DNA of 64,000 nucleotides from Methylobacterium brachiatum (GCF_020523825.1 NZ_JAJALK010000016.1:36682-100681); one strand, 5' to 3'. Shown: positions 16,291 to 26,897, counted from the first letter of the stretch. The notes: a model not told the origin generated them from the letters alone. Made by a program: numbers and translations.

Positions 16291-17870
16291 GGTCGCTCGC
16301 GGCCCTGGTCATGGCCGGCTTGGTCCTCGGGATGTCCGCGCCCCACTCCGAGGGCGCGCCGCCTCCGGGGACGCAGCCTGCAGAGACCGTTGCGAGCCAC
16401 CGCTTGGCCGCCGGCCAGGTGCGATCCCTGGTGCTGGTTGCCCAGCCCGGCGATTATGTGCGGGGCACGCTCGCGGTCGGCGCCGGTCGCTTCCAACTCG
16501 ACCTCGTGGCGGACGACGGCCGACCGATCCGCCGCCTCGCCGACGATGTCGAAGGCCGCACCGTGGTCCATTTCGTGGCGCCGGGCGGGCCCGCGCGCCT
16601 GGTGCTCATGGCCCTCGAAGACGGGACGGCCCATCTCACCACGGAGGCGATCGTCGCCCCGCCGAAGGCGGTGTCGCCGCCGCCGCGGCTGACCAGCCCC
16701 GTCATGGCGGCCCTGGCGCGCAGCGTCGAGGCAGGCGGCGGCACGGAGGCGTTCTGGGCCGATGTGGCGCGGCGCGGCACGCCCCTGGTCGAGGCGGGCG
16801 GCGACGGCCAGGTCATCCTCACCTTCCTGGCGCGGGGCAACCGGACGAACGTGCGGCTCGTCGGGGCGCCGTCGGGCGACCATGAATGGCTGAGCCGCCT
16901 CGCCGGCAGCGATGTCTGGTTCAAAAGCTTCACGGTTCCTCCGGACACACGCCTGTCCTACCGGATCGCCCCCGACGTGCCGGCCCCTCCTGGCAGCGAC
17001 CGCGAGCGCCGCATCGCCCTGCTCGCCACGGCGGCCGCCGATCCTCTGAACCATCACCCCTGGCCGGCGGACGCGCCGGACGCGTTCAACCAGGAATCGA
17101 CACTGGAGCTGCCCGCCGCACCGGTCCAGCCGGGGCTCGAGGACCTCTCGGCCCCGCGGGGCACCTTCACCCGGTTCCGGCTGTCGAGTGCGGGCCTGGG
17201 CAACACCCGCAGCATCACGCTCTACACGCCGGCGGGCTTCGACCCGGCGGACCGGCGCAACCAGCTGCTGATCCTGTTCGACGCGAAGGCCTATCTCACC
17301 AAGGTGCCGACGCCCCGGATCCTCGACGCCCTCACGGCCGACGGGCGGCTGCCGCCGACGCTGGCGGTGTTCGTCTCGGAGATCGATGCCGAGACGCGCA
17401 CCCGGGAACTCCCCGGCAACCCGGCCTTCGCGGATTTCCTGGCGCGGGACCTGCTGCCGGCCATCCAGGCGCGCAGCCGCGCGGCCATCCCGCCCGCCCG
17501 CACGATCCTGGCCGGATCGAGCTATGGCGGCTTGGCGGCCACCACCGTGGCGCTGACCCATCCCGAGCTGTTCGGCAACGTCATCGCGATGTCGGGCTCG
17601 TTCTGGTGGCATCCGGAGCGCCTGGCGGAGCTCGTCGCCCGCGCGACGCGCCGAGACCTGCGCTTCCACATGAGCGCCGGCCTGTTCGAGGGCGCCCATC
17701 AGGGCTCGGACGGCATCCTGGAGACGACCCGGCGCCTGCGCGAGCGCCTCAAGAGCCGGGGCTACCCCGTCACGGGCCGGGACTATGCCGGCGGGCACGA
17801 TTATCTGGTCTGGCGCGGCGCGCTCGCAGACGGTCTTTTGGCCATCGCCGGCGCCCGCACGATCGATTGA
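16287..17870 (+). CDS. Exported Fes/IroE-like esterase (siderophore hydrolase)
   Basis: 527 residues from the GTG at 16287 in the GTGA overlap with the receptor stop (GTG 16284 is adjacent). A signal peptide (LAALVMAGLVLGMSA) points to the periplasm. The N-terminal half resembles the enterochelin-esterase N-domain; the C-terminal half is an alpha/beta hydrolase with nucleophile motif GSSYGG and catalytic His in AGGHDYLVW. Likely role: opening an ester-type siderophore imported by the preceding receptor. Substrate is not determinable by eye; a general esterase or S-formylglutathione hydrolase-like enzyme is the alternative. Confidence 0.82.
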   Translation: MRSLAALVMAGLVLGMSAPHSEGAPPPGTQPAETVASHRLAAGQVRSLVLVAQPGDYVRGTLAVGAGRFQLDLVADDGRPIRRLADDVEGRTVVHFVAPGGPARLVLMALEDGTAHLTTEAIVAPPKAVSPPPRLTSPVMAALARSVEAGGGTEAFWADVARRGTPLVEAGGDGQVILTFLARGNRTNVRLVGAPSGDHEWLSRLAGSDVWFKSFTVPPDTRLSYRIAPDVPAPPGSDRERRIALLATAAADPLNHHPWPADAPDAFNQESTLELPAAPVQPGLEDLSAPRGTFTRFRLSSAGLGNTRSITLYTPAGFDPADRRNQLLILFDAKAYLTKVPTPRILDALTADGRLPPTLAVFVSEIDAETRTRELPGNPAFADFLARDLLPAIQARSRAAIPPARTILAGSSYGGLAATTVALTHPELFGNVIAMSGSFWWHPERLAELVARATRRDLRFHMSAGLFEGAHQGSDGILETTRRLRERLKSRGYPVTGRDYAGGHDYLVWRGALADGLLAIAGARTID

Positions 17871-18283
17871 GGCGCCTCGCGAATACCGGTTCATGGTGGT
17901 TTCACCGGCACACCTGTCTCGCCCACCAGACATCGGACCTTCCCGAGGTCGGGCGTTCAGCCGGGCTGGAGCGGTCAGGTTCTCGTTCATGGCATGCCCG
18001 GCCTCAGAAAGGACTGGGCCCGAATTTTGTCCGTGCCAGAGATCGTGAGGCGTTCGACGGCTCCACCTGCAGGCGGCCGACGGCTGCGAAACCGGCGTGA
18101 CCGGTCAGCCTGCCTGATCGGGAGATGTCGCCCGCGGCTTCGTTCATGCGGGCGCGCGGCGACCTCCGGGCCATCATCAGGCCGTCGAGGCTCTGGTTGC
18201 CTCCGCAACCAAGGCATCGAGCGCCTCTCAAGCGGGACAGTCCACCGTCAGCGGCAGAGCCAGCCCCGCCGGCCACACAAGCG
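17871..18283. other. Intergenic region between esterase and MFS genes
   Basis: About 410 bases between convergent genes. Short open frames exist on both strands but have no family likeness and poor starts. No obvious terminator with a T-run was found. Confidence 0.45.
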
Positions 18284-19606
<1,323 letters not shown>

Positions 19607-20027
19607 TCTCATACCCCGAGCGGCGGATGCCGATCGCCCGGTCGGCCGGACCGGCGTCTCCGCGCGATCGGGCCGCGGCGACGACCGGGACCGTCTGATG
19701 CACAAAGACCCGGCAGCTGGCCACAGGGCCGCGCGTCTCGGACGCGTCAAAGGTCTGGATGGCGGTCGCTCGCGGCCGGATCCGCGTCGATCCGGATGAC
19801 TCAGCCCTCGTCCCGGCGCGAGCGCGCACGCTCGCATCCTGGTCTGAGGGGCGTCTATCTCTGATCTGATGCTTTAAGCACGTCGAATATCCGCCGTGCG
19901 CTATCACCGTGCCCTGCCATCGTACCTGCCGCCCCATCACGTCGGTTTCCCAGGCTGTCGCGACTGCGATAGGACGGCGTGCGCGCGACCGCCCGTCGGG
20001 CGGGTTTTCGGGGCGGGTGGGGATGCC
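19607..20027. promoter_or_regulatory. Divergent promoter region of MFS and amide operon
   Basis: About 420 bases between the MFS start and the amiC-like start. A frame in phase with the downstream gene extends back to 19896 but is Pro/His/Cys-rich and unlike the family N-terminus, so it is left out. I looked for a sigma-54 type TGGCAC-TTGC element and did not find a good one. Confidence 0.4.
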
Positions 20028-21182
20028 ATGGCAGGCAAGGATGAGGCGACATGGCGGGTCGGCGTCCTGTTCTCCCGCAGCGGGGTCAGCGGCATCACGG
20101 AGACCGAGCACTTCCTCGGCACCGCCCTCGCGATTGAGGAGATCAACACCGCCGGCGGCGTGCTCGGGCGGCCGATCGAACCGATCTGCTACGATCCGGC
20201 CGGCGACAACGACGCGTATCGGTCCTATGGCCGCCGGATGCTCGCCGAGGACGGGGCCGAGGTGATCTTCGGATGCTCGCTCTCGGCCAGCCGCAAATCG
20301 GTTCTGTCCACCGTCGAGCGGCACAACGGCCTGCTCTGGTACCCGTCGATCTACGAGGGCTTCGAGTACTCGGAGAACATCATCTATACGGGCGCGACCC
20401 TCAACCAGAACGTCTTCGCGCTGGCAGATTACCTCCTGCAGGAGCATGGCCCGCGGATCTTCCTGATCGGGTCCGACTACATCTACCCGCGCGAGTCGAA
20501 CCGGGTGATGCGCGATCTCATCGAGGCGAAGGGCGGGAGCATCGTGGGCGAACGCTATGCGCCGCTGGACGCCGACGACGCGGCCCACGCTGCGATGATC
20601 GCCGAGATCCGGCACGCCGCGCCGGACGCGGTGTTCTCGACCGTGGTCGGGCGCGGCGCCGAGCGGCTCTACCGGGCCTACGCGGCGTCGGGGATCGACC
20701 GGGCGCGCTGCCCGATCGCCAGCCTGACCCTGGCGGAGGGACAGATCCGGGCGATCGGCCCGGAGCTGTGCAGCAGCCACGTCCTGGCCGCCTCGTATTT
20801 CGCGGCCCTCGCGGGCGAGGAGAACCGGCGCTTCCGGGCAGCCTTCGAGGCGCGGTTCGGGCCCGGGCGCCCGACCAGCATGTGGTCGGAAACGGCCTAC
20901 GCGCAGGTGCATCTCTTCGCCCGTGCGCTGGCCGAGGCCGGCACCCTCGATGCCGGGCGCCTGGGCGCCGCGGCCCTGCGGCAGCGCCTCGCGGCACCGG
21001 AGGGCGAACTCGCCTTCGACAGCGAGACGCGCCACATCTGGCTCACCCCCGGGATCGGCATCGCCCGCCCGGACGGGCAATTCGACGTGGTCTGGCGGGC
21101 GCGCCGGCCGGTGCGGCCCGATCCGTACCTCGCCTGGTCCCGGTTCGAGACGAACTGGCTCGACGAGGGGATGGCCGCGTGA
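20028..21182 (+). CDS. amiC: AmiC-like amide-sensing protein
   Basis: 384 residues, a cytoplasmic periplasmic-binding-protein-like fold without signal peptide (starts MAGKDEATWRVGVLFSRSGV). Segments GTALAIEEINTAGGVLG, FGCSLSASRKSVL, LLWYPSIYEGFEYSENIIY and IGSDYIYPRESNR match the AmiC/UrtA-like family. In Pseudomonas AmiC holds the antiterminator AmiR inactive until an amide is bound. The stop overlaps the GTG of the amiR-like gene by 4 bases, as expected for a complex-forming pair. The lack of a signal peptide and this neighbour separate it from the true transporter binding protein at 22858. Confidence 0.88.
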   Translation: MAGKDEATWRVGVLFSRSGVSGITETEHFLGTALAIEEINTAGGVLGRPIEPICYDPAGDNDAYRSYGRRMLAEDGAEVIFGCSLSASRKSVLSTVERHNGLLWYPSIYEGFEYSENIIYTGATLNQNVFALADYLLQEHGPRIFLIGSDYIYPRESNRVMRDLIEAKGGSIVGERYAPLDADDAAHAAMIAEIRHAAPDAVFSTVVGRGAERLYRAYAASGIDRARCPIASLTLAEGQIRAIGPELCSSHVLAASYFAALAGEENRRFRAAFEARFGPGRPTSMWSETAYAQVHLFARALAEAGTLDAGRLGAAALRQRLAAPEGELAFDSETRHIWLTPGIGIARPDGQFDVVWRARRPVRPDPYLAWSRFETNWLDEGMAA

Positions 21183-21805
21183 CGGCGCCCGCCCGCAAGA
21201 TCCTGGACGACCTGAGGCGGGCTCGCGCCCTGGTCATCCATCCGAGCGACGAGGAGGGCGCCGCGCTCCTGGAGCAGCTCCGGCGCCTCGGCTGCGCGGT
21301 CTCCCTCGTCTGGCCGCCGCCGGCGGCCCTGCCGCCGGACATCGACACGCTGTTCATCCAGCTCGACGACGCGCAGGTGATGCACCTCCTGCCGTCGATC
21401 GAGGAGATCGAGCCCGCCGTCATCGCCATCGTGGCCTACGAGAGCCCGACATCCCTGAAGGCGATCGCCGACGTCAACGCCCACGGCGTGCTCAACAAGC
21501 CGCTCCACCCGCGCGGGGTGCTGACCCAGTTCGCCCTGGCGCGCTACCGGCGCGGCTACGAGGGCCGGTTGACCAGCAAGATCAACCGCTTGGAGGAGAC
21601 CATGAAGGGCCGCCGCACCGTCGAGAAGGCGGTCCGGCTGCTGGTGGAGCTCAACCGGATCGACGAGGAGGCCGCCTACAGGATGCTCCGGGATCGCGCG
21701 ACCGCCTCACGGGTGCCGATGGCGAGCGTGGCCGAGAGCGTGGTCTCGGCCCACGAGGCGATGAGCGGCCTCGGCCTGCGCATCGCGTTGGCGGAAAAGA
21801 CCTGA
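21179..21805 (+). CDS. amiR: AmiR-like ANTAR RNA-binding antiterminator
   Basis: 208 residues beginning at GTG 21179 within the amiC stop. Residues ~15-130 form a degenerate receiver-like domain (no phospho-Asp pocket visible), then a coiled coil, then an ANTAR domain (RRTVEKAVRLLVELNRIDEE, AYRMLRDRATASRVPMASVA). ANTAR proteins bind tandem small RNA hairpins and stop an overlapping terminator from forming. Exactly such a leader lies directly downstream (21870-21960), so this protein probably controls the hydrolase-transporter genes after amide release by the AmiC-like partner. Confidence 0.9.
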   Translation: MTAPARKILDDLRRARALVIHPSDEEGAALLEQLRRLGCAVSLVWPPPAALPPDIDTLFIQLDDAQVMHLLPSIEEIEPAVIAIVAYESPTSLKAIADVNAHGVLNKPLHPRGVLTQFALARYRRGYEGRLTSKINRLEETMKGRRTVEKAVRLLVELNRIDEEAAYRMLRDRATASRVPMASVAESVVSAHEAMSGLGLRIALAEKT

Positions 21806-21869
21806 CTGCAGCATCGTGCCGCAAATATCGCCTTGCGGCGCGTCTTCAGGCGCGTATCGTAGTCTTACC

Positions 21870-21900
21870 GGGCAAGGTTGCCCCGCAGCAGGATTGCTGC
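21870..21900 (+). promoter_or_regulatory. Tandem six-base-loop RNA hairpins, likely ANTAR target
   Basis: Two adjacent hairpins: GGGC-AAGGTT-GCCC (21870-21883) and GCAGC-AGGATT-GCTGC (21885-21900). Each has a six-base loop starting with A; the first also has G at loop position 4, as in the described ANTAR target; the second has A there. They lie between the ANTAR gene and a strong terminator in front of the hydrolase gene, the expected arrangement for antitermination. Confidence 0.7.
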
Positions 21901-21918
21901 ATCACATCTCGGCTTTGG

Positions 21919-21960
21919 AGCCTCTGGTCCGCGGATGATGTCCGCGCCCAGGGGCTTTTT
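21919..21960 (+). terminator. Intrinsic terminator in the amide-operon leader
   Basis: Outer stem AGCCTCTGG (21919-21927) pairs with CCAGGGGCT (21948-21956) with one G-U pair; inner stem CGCGGA (21930-21935) pairs with TCCGCG (21941-21946) around a 5-base loop. TTTTT follows (21956-21960). It ends 16 bases before the hydrolase start, so it is an attenuator inside the operon, not an operon end. Confidence 0.85.
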
Positions 21961-21976
21961 GCGTTTTGGAGCCAGC

Positions 21977-22822
21977 ATGATCCAAGCGAGCGATCCCGCA
22001 CGCCCGCCGTTACGGGTGTCCTGCATCCAGTTCGAGCCGCAATTCGGTGCCGTGGCGGCCAATATCGCGCGGGGAGCGGATCTCATCCGCGCCGCCGCGG
22101 CGGAGGGCAGCCGCCTGATCGTCCTGCCCGAACTCGCCAGCACCGGCTACGTGTTCGAATCCGACGCGGAGGCGGCCTCCCTCGCCGAGCCGGTGCCGGA
22201 CGGGCCGACGACCCGGGCCTGGGCGGCGCTCGCGGCGGAACTCGGCGTGCACATCGTGGCCGGCATCGCCGAGCGCGCGGGCGCGACCCTCTACAACGCC
22301 GCCGTGATCGTCGGGCCGCAGGGCTACATCGGCACCTACCGGAAGGCGCATCTCTGGGACCAGGAGAACGTGTTCTTCGCCAGGGGCGATCTCGGCTTCC
22401 CGGTCTTCGACACGGCGCTCGGCAAGATCGGGATCGCGATCTGCTACGACGGCTGGTTCCCCGAGACCTTCCGGCAGCTCGCCCTCGGGGGCGCCGAGAT
22501 CGTCTGCATCCCGACCAACTGGGTGCCGATGCCCGACCAGCCCGCGGGCGAGGCCGCCATGGCCAACACCCTGCACCGGGCCGCCGCCCATACGAACGGC
22601 CTCTTCATCGCCTGCGCCGACCGGGTCGGCGTGGAGCGCGGCCAGCCCTTCGAGGGCCAGAGCCTGATCATCGGCCCCAAGGGCTGGCCCCTGGCCGGCC
22701 CGGCGAGCCGCGACCGGACCGAGACCCTCTCGGCCCTGGTCGATCTCGACGAGGCCGGCCGCAAGGACCTGAACGCGTTCAACTCTCTCCTGCGCGACCG
22801 CCGGACCGACATCTACGGCTGA
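21977..22822 (+). CDS. Carbon-nitrogen hydrolase (nitrilase superfamily amidase)
   Basis: 281 residues from ATG 21977, which lies just after the leader terminator; a longer in-frame start at 21878 would be inside the leader hairpins and is rejected. The catalytic triad is visible: Glu52 in LPELASTGY, Lys123 in YRKAHLW, Cys156 in AICYDGWFPE. It hydrolyses an amide or carbamoyl C-N bond, resembling aliphatic amidase and N-carbamoyl amide hydrolases. Controlled by the upstream antitermination leader and followed by a transporter for what is probably the substrate. Confidence 0.9.
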   Translation: MIQASDPARPPLRVSCIQFEPQFGAVAANIARGADLIRAAAAEGSRLIVLPELASTGYVFESDAEAASLAEPVPDGPTTRAWAALAAELGVHIVAGIAERAGATLYNAAVIVGPQGYIGTYRKAHLWDQENVFFARGDLGFPVFDTALGKIGIAICYDGWFPETFRQLALGGAEIVCIPTNWVPMPDQPAGEAAMANTLHRAAAHTNGLFIACADRVGVERGQPFEGQSLIIGPKGWPLAGPASRDRTETLSALVDLDEAGRKDLNAFNSLLRDRRTDIYG

Positions 22823-22857
22823 CCCCGCCCCGCATCGTCTTTTCCAGGAGCCCATTC

Positions 22858-24015
22858 ATGGTGACACGTTCTCTCATCGGCACCGCCGCCGCGCTCGTGC
22901 TCGCGGCCTCGGCCGCGCAGGCCGCCGACGGCAAGCCGATCGTCATCGGCGTGCCGATCGGCCTGTCGGGGGCCAACAGCGTCGTCGCCCCCTCGGTGGT
23001 GCAATCGGCGGAGCTCGCGGTCGCGGAGATCAATGCGAGCGGCGGCGTGCTCGGCCGCAAGCTCGTTTTGGAGGTGGCCGACGACGCCTCCGGCGCGGCC
23101 GGCGCCCAGAAGGCCTTCGACGGCCTGATCTATCAGAAGAAGGTCGACGTCCTGATCTCGATGGAGACGAGCGCGGCCCGCAACGCCGGCCTGCCCGCCG
23201 TCACCAAGGGTCGCGTGCCGTACATCTACACCTCGTTCTACGAGGGGCATTCCTGCAACAAGAACATGTTCGTGAATGCCTGGGTGCCCGAGCAGCAGGT
23301 GCCGCCGGTGGTCGACGCCTTCAAGGCCAAGGGCGCCAAGACCTATTTCCTCATCGGCAGCGATTACGCCTTCGGCCGCGGCATGCTCGGCTTCGCCAAG
23401 AGCTACGCCGAGAAGACCGGCGGCAAGGTGGTGGGCGAGGAATACCTGCCGATGGACGGCAGCGACTGGACCGCGATCATCTCCAAGCTGAAGGAGGCCA
23501 AGCCCGACGCGCTGATCACCTCCACGGCCGGCGGCGCGCCGAATGTCACGCTCACCAAGCAGCTGCGCGGCGCCGGCGTGTTGCTGCCCTTCGCCAACCT
23601 CGCCCTGGACGAGGGCACCGCCAAGAGCATGGGCGCCGACGCCGAGGGCGTCTACCTCTCGGCCTCCTACGTGACCGGGATCGACAGCCCGGAGAACAAG
23701 ACCTTCCTGGCCGCCATGAAGGCGAAGTTCGGCGCCGAGCTGCGCACGCCCAACGATCTCTCGGTGCCGGAATACGAGGCGATCTACCTCTACAAGGCCG
23801 CCGTGGAGAAGGCGGGCGGAACCGAGACGGCGAAGGTGCTCGAGGCCCTGCCCGCTGTGAGCGTGACCGGGCCGCGGGGCACGATCCGCATGAGCAAGCA
23901 GCATCACGCCCCCCTGACCATGTATCTCGGCCAGATCCAGAAGGACGGCACCGTGAAGGTCGCCGGCACCTTCAAGGACGTCGATCCCGGCGAGCAGTGC
24001 CCGAAGCTGCCCTGA
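22858..24015 (+). CDS. ABC transporter substrate-binding protein, UrtA/amide type
   Basis: 385 residues with a signal peptide ending AAQAADGK and AGGAG-like site before ATG 22858. It has the type I binding-protein fold of the urea/short-chain-amide group: IGVPIGLSGANSVVAP, ELAVAEINASGGVLGRKL, IYTSFYEGHSC, FLIGSDYAFGRGM. It delivers substrate to the permeases encoded next. It is a paralogue in fold of the AmiC-like sensor two genes upstream, which suggests both see the same ligand. Confidence 0.9.
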   Translation: MVTRSLIGTAAALVLAASAAQAADGKPIVIGVPIGLSGANSVVAPSVVQSAELAVAEINASGGVLGRKLVLEVADDASGAAGAQKAFDGLIYQKKVDVLISMETSAARNAGLPAVTKGRVPYIYTSFYEGHSCNKNMFVNAWVPEQQVPPVVDAFKAKGAKTYFLIGSDYAFGRGMLGFAKSYAEKTGGKVVGEEYLPMDGSDWTAIISKLKEAKPDALITSTAGGAPNVTLTKQLRGAGVLLPFANLALDEGTAKSMGADAEGVYLSASYVTGIDSPENKTFLAAMKAKFGAELRTPNDLSVPEYEAIYLYKAAVEKAGGTETAKVLEALPAVSVTGPRGTIRMSKQHHAPLTMYLGQIQKDGTVKVAGTFKDVDPGEQCPKLP

Positions 24016-24114
24016 AGGGCGGGGGCTGAGGGATCCGACGATCTCCAGCCCTCTCGGAGGCAATCGGTTCCCCGTTCTCGCTGCCGCTACGCGGCTCCGA
24101 GATGAAGCGCGGGT

Positions 24115-24138
24115 CCCCTCTCCCGTGCGGGAGAGGGG
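24115..24138. repeat. CCCCTCTCCC hairpin repeat
   Basis: A perfect 10-bp inverted repeat CCCCTCTCCC / GGGAGAGGGG around GTGC, in the 250-base gap between the binding protein and permease genes. Palindromes of this kind are scattered between genes in many GC-rich alphaproteobacteria. It could also stabilise or partly terminate the upstream mRNA, favouring binding-protein expression. Confidence 0.6.
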
Positions 24139-24265
24139 GCAGGTCGCGCCCTGCCACCACTGCCGGCGTCCACCGGAGATCCGTGATCATCGTAGCCTCC
24201 GCGGGGCAGGGCGCGCCTCGTCACCCGCCGCGCCCTCTGCCGATCCCGCGCACCCGGAAACCCCG

Positions 24266-25099
24266 ATGCTCCTCACCCTCGACATCCTGACCACCGCGGC
24301 GATCCTGTTCATCGTCTCGATCGGCCTGCTCGCGATCTTCGGGGTCCTGAAGATCATCAACTTCGCCCACGGGGCGTGGCTGACGGTCGGCGCCTACTGC
24401 GCCGTGGTGACGGCCAAGCTCGGGCTCAATCCCTGGGCGGCGCTGCCCCTGGCCTTCGTGGTCGGCGCGGCCCTCGGCGGGCTGGCGGAGCATTTCATCA
24501 TCCGCCCCCTCTACCGCCGGCCGCTGGACGCGATCCTGGCCACCTGGGGGCTCGGGATCGTCGTCGGCCAGCTCATCACCCTGGCCTTCGGCCGCGACGT
24601 CCAGCTCACCCCGAACCTCTATGCCGGCACCGTCGCTGTCCTGGGCGTCGAGTACTCCGCCTACCGGCTCGTGGCCCTCGGCATCGCCCTCGTCATCGGG
24701 ATCCTGTTCGCCCTCACCATCGAGCGGACGCGGCTCGGCCTGTCGGCCCGGGCGGTGATCATCAACGAGACCCTGGCCCGCAGCCTCGGCATCGATACCG
24801 GGCGGGTGCGCCTCGTCGTGTTCATGATCGGCGCGGGCCTGGCGGCGCTGGCCGGCGTCCTCCTGACGCCGCTGACCAGCGTCGATCCCAACATGGGGGT
24901 GAGCTGGCTGATCGGCGCCTTCATGCTGGTGATGGTGGCCGATGCGTCCTTCCTGGCGCTCGCGGCCGCCTGCCTCGTCTTCGGAGCCGCGCAGGTCCTG
25001 ATCAGCACCTTCATCAGCCCGATCCTGGGCAGCATCGCCGTCGCGGTGCTCGCGGCTCTCGTGCTGCGGATCAGCCCGAAAGGTTTCTCCCGTGCTTGA
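24266..25099 (+). CDS. ABC permease, LivH/UrtB type
   Basis: 277 residues from ATG 24266. About eight membrane segments and the conserved LLAIFGVLKIINFAHGAW and RPLDAILATWGLGIV motifs of the HAAT-family inner permease. It pairs with the LivM/UrtC-type domain encoded by the next gene, which it overlaps by 8 bases. Import of urea, short amides or related ureides is inferred from the operon. Confidence 0.9.
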   Translation: MLLTLDILTTAAILFIVSIGLLAIFGVLKIINFAHGAWLTVGAYCAVVTAKLGLNPWAALPLAFVVGAALGGLAEHFIIRPLYRRPLDAILATWGLGIVVGQLITLAFGRDVQLTPNLYAGTVAVLGVEYSAYRLVALGIALVIGILFALTIERTRLGLSARAVIINETLARSLGIDTGRVRLVVFMIGAGLAALAGVLLTPLTSVDPNMGVSWLIGAFMLVMVADASFLALAAACLVFGAAQVLISTFISPILGSIAVAVLAALVLRISPKGFSRA

Positions 25100-26897
25100 G
25101 ACCCTTCCCGTCGCCGAGCGCGCCGCCGCGGCGCCCCGCGGACGCCGCCTGTCCCGCGCCGCGCCCTTCGTGGCCGCGGCCCTGGCGGCGCTGGCTCTCT
25201 GGATCGCGCCGCTCTTCCTCGACACCTTCGCGGTCAACGTCCTGACCCGCTCGATGATCTACGCGGTGCTGGCCGTCACGGTGGACCTGCTCTGGGGCTT
25301 CGCGGGGATCCTGACCTTCGGGCAGGCGGCGTTCTTCGGCATCGGCGCCTACGCCACCGCGATGATCCTCGCCGCCTACGGGGCGACGCCGCTGGGGATC
25401 GCCGCGGCCATCGCGGCGGCGCTGGTCGCGTCGGCCCTGCTCGGGCTCGCGGTCGGCTGGCTGTCCTTCTACCACCGCTCGACGCCGCTCTACGCCTCGG
25501 TGATCTCGCTGGTCGTCCCGATCGTCGTCGTGCAGCTCATCTATTCGGGCGGGGAATGGACCGGCTCCAGCAGCGGCCTCGTCGGGTTCGACGTGCTGCC
25601 CTTCGAGAGCGAGGGCTATTTCCGCCTCGCGGCGCTGGCCCTGATCGCCGTCACGCTGGCGGCCTGGATCCTGGTCCGGTCGGATGCCGGGCGCGCCCTC
25701 GTGGCCTTGCGCGACAACGAGGCGCGCTGCGCCTATCTCGGCCTCAATCCCCGGCGCCTGCAGATCCTCCTGACCGCCGCGCTCGCCGCCGTGGCCGGGC
25801 TCGCGGGCTTCCTGTTCGCCAACGCCTCCGGCGTGGTCGCCCCCGAGAATGCCGGCTTCCTGTTCGGCACCGAACTGGTGATCTGGGTGGCGCTCGGCGG
25901 CCGCGGCACGCTGCTCGGCCCGGTGCTGGGCACGATCGCCATCGACTACCTCGCGGCCAATCTCTCCGGCGATCTGCCCTTCCTCTGGCAGCTCCTGCTG
26001 GGGACGGCCTTCGTGGCGATCATCATCCTGCTACCGGGCGGGCTCGCCGACCTCGCCGGCCGGCTGTGGCGGGCGCTGCCGCTCGGCCGGCCCGAGCGCG
26101 CCGCCCCCGTCCTGATGGCACGGGAGGCTACCGCCGCCGCGGCAGCGACGGATGCTCCGATCCTCAAAGTGGACGGCCTGGCCAAAGCCTATGGCAGCCT
26201 GACCGTGCTGGAGGGCATCGATCTGGAGATCCGCGCGGGCGAGCTCGTCAGCCTCGTGGGCCCCAACGGTGCCGGCAAGACCACGCTGATGCGCTGCCTC
26301 AGCGACGGCACCGAGCCCTTCACCGGCGCGATCGCCATCGGCGGCACGGCGATCACCGGGCTGACGCCGAACCGGATCGTCGGGCTCGGGGTCGGGCGCA
26401 AGTTCCAGGTTGCGAGCGTGTTCGAGAGCCTGTCGGTGGCCGATTGCCTGCGGCTCGCGCGGGCCCCGCATGACGGGCTGAACCCGGTCGGCCGGGACCC
26501 GACGCTGGGCCTTCCGCAGGCGGCCCTCGACGTCCTGCGGATGACCGGCCTCGACCGCCTGCTGACGCAGCCCGCGCGCCTCCTGTCCCACGGCCAGAAG
26601 CAGGCGCTGGAACTCGCCATGGTGGTGGCGTTGGAGCCGCGGCTGATCCTGCTCGACGAGCCCACCGCCGGCCTGACCAAGGCCGAGCGCACCACCATCG
26701 GGACCGTCCTCAAGGCCCTGACCGCCGGACGCCGGATCGCCGCCGTGCTGGTCGAGCACGACCTCGATTTCGTGCGGGAGATCTCGTCCCGGATCGTGGT
26801 GCTGCACCAGGGCCGCCTGGTCCTCGACGGCACGGTGGACGCGGTCGTCGGTTCCGAGCTGGTCCGGACCATCTATTCGGGAGGCGCCCATGGTTGA
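25092..26897 (+). CDS. Fused ABC permease (LivM/UrtC) and ATPase (LivG/UrtD)
   Basis: 601 residues from GTG 25092. Residues 1-340 are a LivM/UrtC-type permease (VTVDLLWGFAGILTFGQAAF motif); residues ~355-601 are a nucleotide-binding domain with Walker A GPNGAGKTT, the GVGRKFQ motif, signature LLSHGQKQALELAM and Walker B LILLDEPTAGL. LSHGQKQ and RKFQ are features of UrtD more than LivG. In most genomes the two are separate genes; here they are one chain joined by an Ala-rich linker. It overlaps its neighbours on both sides. Confidence 0.9.
   Translation: MLETLPVAERAAAAPRGRRLSRAAPFVAAALAALALWIAPLFLDTFAVNVLTRSMIYAVLAVTVDLLWGFAGILTFGQAAFFGIGAYATAMILAAYGATPLGIAAAIAAALVASALLGLAVGWLSFYHRSTPLYASVISLVVPIVVVQLIYSGGEWTGSSSGLVGFDVLPFESEGYFRLAALALIAVTLAAWILVRSDAGRALVALRDNEARCAYLGLNPRRLQILLTAALAAVAGLAGFLFANASGVVAPENAGFLFGTELVIWVALGGRGTLLGPVLGTIAIDYLAANLSGDLPFLWQLLLGTAFVAIIILLPGGLADLAGRLWRALPLGRPERAAPVLMAREATAAAAATDAPILKVDGLAKAYGSLTVLEGIDLEIRAGELVSLVGPNGAGKTTLMRCLSDGTEPFTGAIAIGGTAITGLTPNRIVGLGVGRKFQVASVFESLSVADCLRLARAPHDGLNPVGRDPTLGLPQAALDVLRMTGLDRLLTQPARLLSHGQKQALELAMVVALEPRLILLDEPTAGLTKAERTTIGTVLKALTAGRRIAAVLVEHDLDFVREISSRIVVLHQGRLVLDGTVDAVVGSELVRTIYSGGAHG

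Noticed and set aside
19613..20027. Sigma-54 promoter before the amide operon
   Set aside because: No TGGCAC-TTGC pair with proper spacing was found on either strand.
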